Notes under the pieces: model-generated
The model's input: only the letters and a program-made list of their open reading frames with translations
Told to the model about the DNA's origin: nothing
Database searches by the model: none
Source of the DNA: Spongiibacter taiwanensis
Lineage (GTDB): Bacteria; Pseudomonadota; Gammaproteobacteria; Pseudomonadales; Spongiibacteraceae
Direction: 5' to 3'
NCBI RefSeq assembly: GCF_023702635.1
Contig: NZ_CP098455.1
Location: 3,596,001 to 3,660,000, forward strand
DNA: 64,000 nucleotides
In this document: positions 58,086 through 64,000 of the stretch, one piece after another
Layout: the number at the start of each line of letters is the position of its first letter
How positions within the stretch are numbered: position 1 is the first letter of the stretch
Program-made: the position numbers and the translations under genes

Positions 58086-58658
58086 ATGCGTTCCACAATG
58101 AAAAAAATGTTGATTGTATGTGCCGCATCAAGTGGTGCTGTGTTTGCAACTTCTTCGGCCATGGCCGCGCCGGAAGCACCTAACCTGTACGTCGGTGCCA
58201 ATTACGGTGTTTACAAGGATCGTGGCGGCGATTTTGACGAAGATGACGATTTCAAAGAGTTTCTCGTAGGCCTGCAATTCAACTCCTTCCTCGCCGTTGA
58301 GGGGAGCTACCTCGATTTTGGTTCATTTGGCGGTGATGTAGGCAAAGCCGATATTGACGGCTATGACCTGGCGATTGTTGGGCGCCTGCCGGTTACCGAT
58401 AGCTTTAGTCTGTTTGCGAAGGCCGGTCAGTTGTTCTGGGACGCCGATGTTCGCGTGGCGGGCTTAAAGGATAGTTATGATGGTGACGAACCTTTCTTTG
58501 GTGTTGGTGCTGATTTCTATGTGACCAATAACCTGGCGGTGGTCCTTGAGTACGATCGCTACAAAATCGATTTGGAAGACTCCAATTTGCCCGGCCCGGG
58601 GTCAAACTTTGAGGGCGATATGGATACCTTCAAGGTAGGTGCGCGACTCGCGTTTTAA
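58086..58658 (+). CDS. Outer-membrane beta-barrel protein
   Basis: The 190-residue protein starts at ATG 58086 behind GGGAGA and has a signal peptide ending about SAMA. The mature part alternates polar and hydrophobic residues as in OmpA/OmpW-type eight-strand barrels (LYVGANYGVYKDRGGDF, FLVGLQFNSFLAVEGSYLDFG, LAVVLEYDRYKID) and ends in a C-terminal Phe (VGARLAF), the barrel-assembly signal. An upstream open frame is discounted. No closer family assignment is possible. Confidence 0.88.
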   Translation: MRSTMKKMLIVCAASSGAVFATSSAMAAPEAPNLYVGANYGVYKDRGGDFDEDDDFKEFLVGLQFNSFLAVEGSYLDFGSFGGDVGKADIDGYDLAIVGRLPVTDSFSLFAKAGQLFWDADVRVAGLKDSYDGDEPFFGVGADFYVTNNLAVVLEYDRYKIDLEDSNLPGPGSNFEGDMDTFKVGARLAF

Positions 58659-58746
58659 GTCGCTAACCCAAGGGGTAGTGAGTTAGCTGCCCCGCCTTTT
58701 ATGCCTGGGTTACATCGATGATACCTGCGATGTAACCGCGCCCCTT

Positions 58747-58790
58747 GCCAACCAATGTGTTCTCCCCCATCCACATTGGTTGGCTTTTTT
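58747..58790 (+). terminator. Rho-independent terminator after the beta-barrel gene
   Basis: GCCAACCAATGTG and CACATTGGTTGGC make a perfect 13-bp stem with a 12-nt loop, followed by six T residues. Confidence 0.92.
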
Positions 58791-58864
58791 AGTTCCCAAT
58801 CTACAAGAGCGAGTTTGGCTCTGCGCCTGTTTATTAACCGCCCAGAGTTTGTCAGGCCGTGTTG

Positions 58865-59695
58865 TCAGTAGGGCGGGTGGCTGCCCGGTAGCTTGGCACC
58901 GCAGTGTTTGCAATACACTGCGTCCTTCTCGTGACCATACTTGTTGCAACTCTGGCATTGGCGCCGGCTGATCTGGCGCTGGCTCTCCCGAATAAATTCC
59001 GCACTCAGAATGCCAGTGGGAATGGCAATGATCGCGTAGCTGGTGACCATGGCCAGTGCTGCGACGGCCTGTCCCAGCGGGGTGCCGGGGGCAATGTCGC
59101 CGTAGCCTACCGTGGTGACCGTGACAATGGCCCAGTAAATACTGCGGGGCAGGCTGGAGAAACCGTTTTGTGGCCCTTCGATCAGGTACATCAGCGAGCC
59201 GAACACCACCACAAGGGTTACCACAGCCACCAAAAAAACAGAGATCTTATGGCGCGATGCTTCCAGCGAGCGGAGCAATACCTGGGCTTCACTCATATAG
59301 TGAAACAGTTTGAATATGCGGAATATGCGCAGCACCCGGAAAATTCGAATGACCAACAAATGCTGGGCGCCGGGCACAAAAAAGGCCAAATAGGTAGGCA
59401 GCACTGCTATCAGGTCAACAATGCCATAGAAACTGAAAATATAGGCTCGGCGATTGGGTGAACAGTAAATCCGTGCGACATATTCAGCGGTAAAAAGCAC
59501 CGTAAAGGCAACTTCGGCGGCAAATAGCCAATGGCCATACTGATCGTTGATGCTGGCGACCGAGTCGAGCAGCAGGGCGAGGACACTGGCGAGGATGACA
59601 ATAATCAGAACAACGTCAAAGTTGCGACCGGCGCCGGTTTCGGTGCCAAATATCACCCGGTGCATCCGCGCCTTGACGGTTTCCTGTTCCGTCAT
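58865..59695 (-). CDS. Voltage-gated potassium channel (Kv type) with a C-terminal zinc ribbon
   Basis: The 276-residue membrane protein has a six-helix Kv layout. S4 carries regularly spaced positive residues Arg117, Arg120, Arg123, Arg126 and Lys129 (VIRIFRVLRIFRIFK), and the selectivity filter is TVGYGD at 195-200. The cytosolic C terminus ends in a four-cysteine zinc ribbon: Cys247, Cys250, Cys262, Cys265 (CQSC ... YCKHC), an uncommon addition. ATG 59695 is used; it overlaps the bioA stop by four bases. K+ selectivity is inferred from the filter. Confidence 0.92.
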   Translation of the reverse strand: MTEQETVKARMHRVIFGTETGAGRNFDVVLIIVILASVLALLLDSVASINDQYGHWLFAAEVAFTVLFTAEYVARIYCSPNRRAYIFSFYGIVDLIAVLPTYLAFFVPGAQHLLVIRIFRVLRIFRIFKLFHYMSEAQVLLRSLEASRHKISVFLVAVVTLVVVFGSLMYLIEGPQNGFSSLPRSIYWAIVTVTTVGYGDIAPGTPLGQAVAALAMVTSYAIIAIPTGILSAEFIRESQRQISRRQCQSCNKYGHEKDAVYCKHCGAKLPGSHPPY

Positions 59696-60999
59696 CTGGC
59701 GGATTCCTGTTCGACTACGGCCACCATTTGGCGGCACAAATACGCTAAATCTTCGTCACTGATAATGTAGGGCGGCATGGTGTAAATGAGTTTGCCGAAG
59801 GGCCGAATCCATATGCCGGCATCGACAAAGCGCTTTTGGATACTGGCCATACTGACGGGATGTTCCATTTCGATGACCCCGATTCCGCCAAGGCAGCGCA
59901 CTTCTTTCACACCCGGTAGCTCTCGGGCTGAAGCAAGACCGGCCTGCAAACCACGCTGAAGCCGGGCAATGTTGCGCCGCCAGTCGTCACTCAACAATAG
60001 ATCGATACTGGCATTGGCCACGCTGCATGCCAGCGGGTTTCCCATAAAGGTGGGGCCATGCATGAAAACACCCGCTTCCCCCTCGCAGATGCCTACGGCA
60101 ATTTCCTCGGTGCACAGGGTGGCGGCGAGGCTGAGGTAGCCGCCGGTCAGGGCTTTGCCCACGCACATGATGTCCGGGCTGATGCCGGCATGATCACAGG
60201 CGAACAGCTCGCCGGTACGGCCGAACCCTGTCGCAATCTCGTCGTGAATCAACAACACGCCAAACTCATCACACAGGCCCCGTAACAGGCGAAGATAGTG
60301 GGGGGAATAGAAGCGCATTCCGCCCGCGCCCTGCACAATCGGCTCCACGATCACGGCGGCTAATTCATCGTGATGCTGTTCCAGCAGCGTCTTTATCGGC
60401 GCCATATCCGCATCGGTTGCCGTCTCGTTGAAGGCGACATTAGGCGAGGGCGCAAACAGGTGTTGCGGCAGCACTTCGCTGAACAGATGATGCATGCCGG
60501 TAACCGGGTCGCAAACGGCCATGGTGGCAAAAGTGTCGCCGTGGTAGCCGCTGCGCAAGGCCAGCAATCTGGATTTGGCTTTTTTGCCCTTGGAAATCCA
60601 GTATTGCAGGGCCATTTTGATCGCCACTTCTACCGCCACGGAGCCTGAGTCAGAAATAAATACCCGGCGCAGTGGTGCGGGGGTGATGTCGACCAGGCGC
60701 TTGCCAAGACTGGCAGCCGGTTGGTGGGTCAGCCCGCCAAACATCACATGGGACATGTTGGCGAGTTGATCGGTGGCGGCTTTGTTGAGCACGGGGTGAT
60801 TGTAGCCGTGAATGGCCGACCACCAGGAAGACATGCCGTCGACCAGCGTGCGACCATCGGCTAACTGCAGGCGCACACCCTGGGCGGATACCACCGGAAA
60901 AATATCCGGGCGTTGCAGTGCCGAGGAGTAGGGGTGCCAGATGTGTTGTTCGTCCCATTGTTGCCATTGTGCCGCGCTGGCGTTTTGATAGTCCGACAT
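59692..60999 (-). CDS. bioA: Adenosylmethionine-8-amino-7-oxononanoate aminotransferase
   Basis: BioA transfers the amino group of SAM to KAPA to make DAPA in biotin synthesis. The 435-residue protein has HIWHPYSSALQRPDIFPV, MSSWWSAIHGYNHP, and the PLP-binding lysine in MCVGKALTGGYLSLAATL, all BioA-specific. The other bio genes are not nearby. It lies divergent from fumC and its stop overlaps the channel gene. No BirA-type operator was seen in the 135-bp divergent region. Confidence 0.96.
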   Translation of the reverse strand: MSDYQNASAAQWQQWDEQHIWHPYSSALQRPDIFPVVSAQGVRLQLADGRTLVDGMSSWWSAIHGYNHPVLNKAATDQLANMSHVMFGGLTHQPAASLGKRLVDITPAPLRRVFISDSGSVAVEVAIKMALQYWISKGKKAKSRLLALRSGYHGDTFATMAVCDPVTGMHHLFSEVLPQHLFAPSPNVAFNETATDADMAPIKTLLEQHHDELAAVIVEPIVQGAGGMRFYSPHYLRLLRGLCDEFGVLLIHDEIATGFGRTGELFACDHAGISPDIMCVGKALTGGYLSLAATLCTEEIAVGICEGEAGVFMHGPTFMGNPLACSVANASIDLLLSDDWRRNIARLQRGLQAGLASARELPGVKEVRCLGGIGVIEMEHPVSMASIQKRFVDAGIWIRPFGKLIYTMPPYIISDEDLAYLCRQMVAVVEQESAR

Positions 61000-61134
61000 T
61001 GCTCCCTCCTGTGAAGCGGCAAGTTTATCAGTTGTCGACCCGGGAGGGGGAACAAGCGCGGTCGCCAGCAGTCAGGCTAAAGAGCCTGAGTGTTCCGGGA
61101 CGAGAATGAGCCGAATCTGGGATAGGAGAAAACC

Positions 61135-62499
61135 ATGGGGTTTCGAGTAGAGCAGGACAGCATGGGCGACGTTCAGGTGCCGGAATCGGCCCTCTATGGC
61201 GCCCAAACCCAACGGGCCGTCGACAATTTTCCCATCAGCGACCTTACGCTGCCGCATACGTTTATCCACGCGGTGGTGCGCATCAAGCGCTGTGCCGCCA
61301 TGGTGAATGCCGAGGCCGGATTGCTGGATGCCGACATCTACCAGGGAATCAGTTTGGCAGCGGAACAATTGCTAGCCGGGGAGCACGCAGATCAGTTTCC
61401 AGTTGATGTATTTCAAACGGGTTCTGGCACCAGCACGAATATGAATGTGAACGAGGTGCTGGCAAGCCTGGCCTCGCGGCATTGCGGTCGCCCGGTGAGC
61501 CCCAATGATCACGTCAATATGAGTCAGAGCAGTAACGATGTGATCCCCACGGCGATTCACCTGAGCAGCACGATTGCGCTGACCGACGCGCTCCTGCCGG
61601 CGCTGGAGCATTTAGAGGCAGTCATCCAGCGCCGGGCTGACGAGTTTTCGTCGGTGATCAAGACCGGGCGCACCCATTTGATGGATGCCATGCCCTTGAG
61701 CCTGGGACAGGAGCTGGGGGCGTGGCGCAGCCAGCTGGCCAAAAATCGGGTGCGGCTACAGAGCTTGCTGCCCCAGTTGTGCCAGCTCTCCCAGGGTGGC
61801 ACGGCAGTCGGCAGTGGTGTTAACGCGCCCCCGCTGTTTGCCGAGAAGTTCTGCACCGCCATCAGCGCTGATACCGGCATTAACTTTGTCAGTAACGGTT
61901 CGCTGTTCGAGGGCATTGCCAGCCAGGATACCGCGGTGGCACTGTCGGGTCAGTTGCGTACCCTGGCGGTGACGCTGATGAAAATCAGCAATGATCTTCG
62001 CTGGATGAACAGCGGCCCGCTGGCGGGCCTCGGTGAAATTCAGCTGCCGGCGCTGCAGCCCGGCAGTAGCATCATGCCGGGTAAAGTGAATCCCGTCATT
62101 CCCGAAGCGGTGGCAATGGTCGCCGCCCAAGTGATGGGAAATGACGCGGCCATTGCGGTCGCGGGGCAGTCGGGCAATTTTCAGCTCAATGTGATGTTGC
62201 CCCTCATTGCTCATAATCTGCTGCAAAGTATCGGGCTGCTTGCCAGCGGCATGACCGTGCTGGCAGACAAGGCAATGGCGGATTTTCAGGTGAATCAGTC
62301 GCGCCTTGATGAGGCCTTGGCCCGCAACCCGATTCTGGTTACTGCCCTGAACCCCAAAATTGGCTACCTGAAGGCAGCGGATATTGCCAAACGAGCTTAC
62401 CAGGAGGGGCGCCCAGTGTTGGATGTGGCGGAAGAGATGACCGAATACTCCCGGGCGGAACTGGCCGAGATACTCGACCCAGCAAAGCTGGCGCGTTAG
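61135..62499 (+). CDS. fumC: Class II fumarase
   Basis: FumC hydrates fumarate to malate without an iron-sulfur cluster. The 454-residue protein has SALYGAQTQRAVDNFPIS, TGSGTSTNMNVNEVLA, KTGRTHLMDAMPLSLGQE and the signature GSSIMPGKVNPVIPE. AGGAG lies before the ATG. Length is normal. Its stop overlaps the end of tesA by four bases on the opposite strand. Confidence 0.96.
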   Translation: MGFRVEQDSMGDVQVPESALYGAQTQRAVDNFPISDLTLPHTFIHAVVRIKRCAAMVNAEAGLLDADIYQGISLAAEQLLAGEHADQFPVDVFQTGSGTSTNMNVNEVLASLASRHCGRPVSPNDHVNMSQSSNDVIPTAIHLSSTIALTDALLPALEHLEAVIQRRADEFSSVIKTGRTHLMDAMPLSLGQELGAWRSQLAKNRVRLQSLLPQLCQLSQGGTAVGSGVNAPPLFAEKFCTAISADTGINFVSNGSLFEGIASQDTAVALSGQLRTLAVTLMKISNDLRWMNSGPLAGLGEIQLPALQPGSSIMPGKVNPVIPEAVAMVAAQVMGNDAAIAVAGQSGNFQLNVMLPLIAHNLLQSIGLLASGMTVLADKAMADFQVNQSRLDEALARNPILVTALNPKIGYLKAADIAKRAYQEGRPVLDVAEEMTEYSRAELAEILDPAKLAR

Positions 62500-63164
62500 G
62501 GGTGATTGTCGCTGAGCAACGTTAGCACTGCGGGGGTGACCAGATCGCGAATCACCGGCTGAGCCTCGGCGGTCGGGTGAATGCCGTCGGATTGCATCAG
62601 AGCCGGATTGGTTGCTACTCCCTCGAGCAAGAACGGCACCAGGGGCAGCTCGTGCGTCTTGGCGAGCTGGACGTAAATCTGGTGGAATTGCTCGGTATAG
62701 CGGCGACCATAGTTGGGCGGGATATGCATCCCCACCAGCAGGACCTGGGCGCCTTCTGCCTGCCCGAGCTTGATCATCTTCTCCAGGTTCTGACGTATGC
62801 TGGCTATTGGGTAGCCGCGCAGGCCATCATTACCGCCAAGCTCAATGATCAGCAGATCAACCTCATTCTCTGCTAGCAGGGCCGGCAAACGTGCCAGACC
62901 GCCAGCGGTGGTTTCGCCACTGACACTGGCGTTTTTCAAGACCGCCGCCTCAGGGAATTGTTTGGCCATAAGTTCTGGCCAGCTGGCTTCCTGGGGAATG
63001 CGATAAGCTGCGCTCAGGCTGTCGCCGAGTAGTAAGACGGTGTCGGCCCGGGCCCAGCCGGTACAGAGCATCAACAGGAGCAGCGCCCCTCGCAGGGCTT
63101 TACTGATCGGGGTGTGCCGGGAAATGCGGCGCCCCGGCAGCAACCAAAGGAAAATAGTGTTCAT
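62496..63164 (-). CDS. tesA: Acyl-CoA thioesterase I / arylesterase TesA
   Basis: The 222-residue protein is an SGNH-family esterase. A signal peptide precedes mature LLLGDSLSAAYRIP with the Ser nucleophile, GGNDGLRG, and the catalytic DGIHPTAEAQP block. It lies divergent from ybbA, as in E. coli. Its start codon abuts the ybbA start codon with no intervening base. Confidence 0.94.
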   Translation of the reverse strand: MNTIFLWLLPGRRISRHTPISKALRGALLLLMLCTGWARADTVLLLGDSLSAAYRIPQEASWPELMAKQFPEAAVLKNASVSGETTAGGLARLPALLAENEVDLLIIELGGNDGLRGYPIASIRQNLEKMIKLGQAEGAQVLLVGMHIPPNYGRRYTEQFHQIYVQLAKTHELPLVPFLLEGVATNPALMQSDGIHPTAEAQPVIRDLVTPAVLTLLSDNHP

Positions 63165-63833
63165 ATGATCGCGGTGGAAAATCTCGTCAAGACGGTGGTA
63201 TCCGGGCAGCAGCCCCTGGAAATATTGAAAGGCTTGAATACGGAAATCAAGGCGGGACAGAGCATTGCCATTATTGGCCCCTCAGGTGCGGGTAAATCCA
63301 CCTTGCTCGGCTTGTTGGCGGGTCTGGATACACCAACCGCCGGCCGGGTGATGATCGACGGTCACTCCCTCAGCGACATGAATGAGGATGAGCGCGCTGA
63401 TTTGCGCTCGCGCTATGTGGGCTTTGTGTTTCAGTCCTTTCAATTATTGCCAGGGCTGACGGCGCTGGAAAACGTCATGCTACCCCTGGAACTCAAGGGT
63501 CAGACCAATGCGACCGAGGTGGCAACGCGGTATTTGGCAGAAGTGGGCTTGAGCGAGCGCCAGGCACACTATCCTCGACATTTATCCGGGGGTGAGCAGC
63601 AGCGGGTGGCCCTGGCCCGGGCATTCGCGGTGCAGCCGCAAATACTGTTTGCCGACGAGCCCACCGGCAACCTCGATGCCGCCACCGGCGAGCATATTGT
63701 CGAGTTGATGTTTCGCATGAACCAGCAGTCGAGCACTACGCTGGTGTTGGTGACCCACGAATTGGCGCTGGCTCGGCGTTGTGACCGGGTACTTGAATTG
63801 CGCAACGGTCAGCTAACCGAGGGCCCGGCCTGA
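63165..63833 (+). CDS. ybbA: ABC transporter ATP-binding protein YbbA
   Basis: The 222-residue ATPase of the MacB/LolD branch has Walker A IGPSGAGKSTLL, the signature LSGGEQQRVALARA and Walker B ILFADEPTGNLDA. It is paired with the next gene, an FtsX-type permease (1-bp overlap), and is divergent from tesA, the E. coli tesA/ybbA-ybbP layout. Translation from ATG 63165 is preferred over the upstream start at 63114, which would cover tesA's 5' end. Confidence 0.93.
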   Translation: MIAVENLVKTVVSGQQPLEILKGLNTEIKAGQSIAIIGPSGAGKSTLLGLLAGLDTPTAGRVMIDGHSLSDMNEDERADLRSRYVGFVFQSFQLLPGLTALENVMLPLELKGQTNATEVATRYLAEVGLSERQAHYPRHLSGGEQQRVALARAFAVQPQILFADEPTGNLDAATGEHIVELMFRMNQQSSTTLVLVTHELALARRCDRVLELRNGQLTEGPA

Positions 63834-64000
63834 TGTTGCTGCTTGCCCTGCGCAATGTGCGGCGCGGTTGGCGCGGCGGTGAGCTAGCTCTGCTGGCCCT
63901 GTCGCTGGTATTGGCCGTGGCCATTGTCAGTGGCATTGCCGGCTTTTCCCAGCGATTGCAGAGCGCGATGGGCGAACAAAGCCAGCATTTTCTGGCGGCC
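63833..64000 (+). CDS. ybbP: ABC transporter permease YbbP, N-terminal fragment
   Basis: Only the first 56 codons are inside the window. They read MLLLALRNVRRGWRGGEL, then a transmembrane helix (LALSLVLAVAIVSGIAGF) and QRLQSAMGEQSQHFLAA, as expected for an FtsX/MacB-family permease. The ATG overlaps the ybbA stop (TGATG). The rest of the gene lies beyond base 64000. Confidence 0.85.
   Translation, partial: MLLLALRNVRRGWRGGELALLALSLVLAVAIVSGIAGFSQRLQSAMGEQSQHFLAA

Overview
The window is 64 kb of a GC-rich gammaproteobacterial chromosome. Its housekeeping gene order is that of Pseudomonas and the marine Cellvibrionales/Spongiibacteraceae-like lineages: yciK-mupP-ubiG-mtaD facing gyrA-serC-pheA-hisC-tyrA-aroA-cmk-rpsA-ihfB-lapA-lapB-pyrF, and tRNA-Val-thrS-infC-rpmI-rplT-pheS-pheT-ihfA-merR-tRNA-Pro. 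The genus cannot be fixed from the sequence alone; the lineage call is an inference from synteny.

Region 1 (1-7780) is the distal half of a type I-E CRISPR-Cas locus: partial casB, cas7e, cas5e, an enlarged cas6e, a KilA-N domain gene translationally coupled to cas6e, cas1, cas2, a short leader and an array of 38 repeats and 37 spacers. cas3 and cas8e would lie to the left of the window. The KilA-N gene is the most unusual element. It carries a perfect 32-nt palindrome inside its coding sequence, and it sits between the crRNA-processing gene and the adaptation genes. One spacer occurs twice in the array at non-adjacent positions.

Region 2 (7.8-16.4 kb) holds metabolic genes. These are an omega-amidase overlapping a methionine/glutamine-type aminotransferase, a class V aminotransferase, an HDOD regulator, and a minus-strand run yciK, mupP, ubiG, mtaD (the last three abutting or overlapping).

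Region 3 (16.6-33.2 kb) is a plus-strand block for DNA topology, serine and aromatic amino acid synthesis, translation, IHF-beta, LPS-assembly control and pyrimidine synthesis, ending in a DHH phosphoesterase and an SLC13-type transporter. tyrA and aroA are separated by one in-frame TGA; in Pseudomonas they form a single fused gene.

Region 4 (33.2-43.9 kb) contains tRNA-Asn, uvrB, tRNA-Val, the translation cluster thrS to pheT (infC with an ATT start), ihfA, a MerR-like gene and tRNA-Pro.

Region 5 (44.2-59.7 kb) is mainly envelope and accessory genes. It has a secreted hexapeptide-repeat protein, an Lrp/AsnC regulator, an OmpA-like protein next to a two-partner-secretion type transporter, a PepSY-PhoP-PhoQ-like operon, small secreted proteins (His-rich, EF-hand, beta-barrel), a DUF2971 protein and a voltage-gated K+ channel with a zinc-ribbon tail. 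Region 6 (59.7-64.0 kb) holds bioA, fumC, and tesA divergent from ybbA-ybbP, the last cut by the window end.
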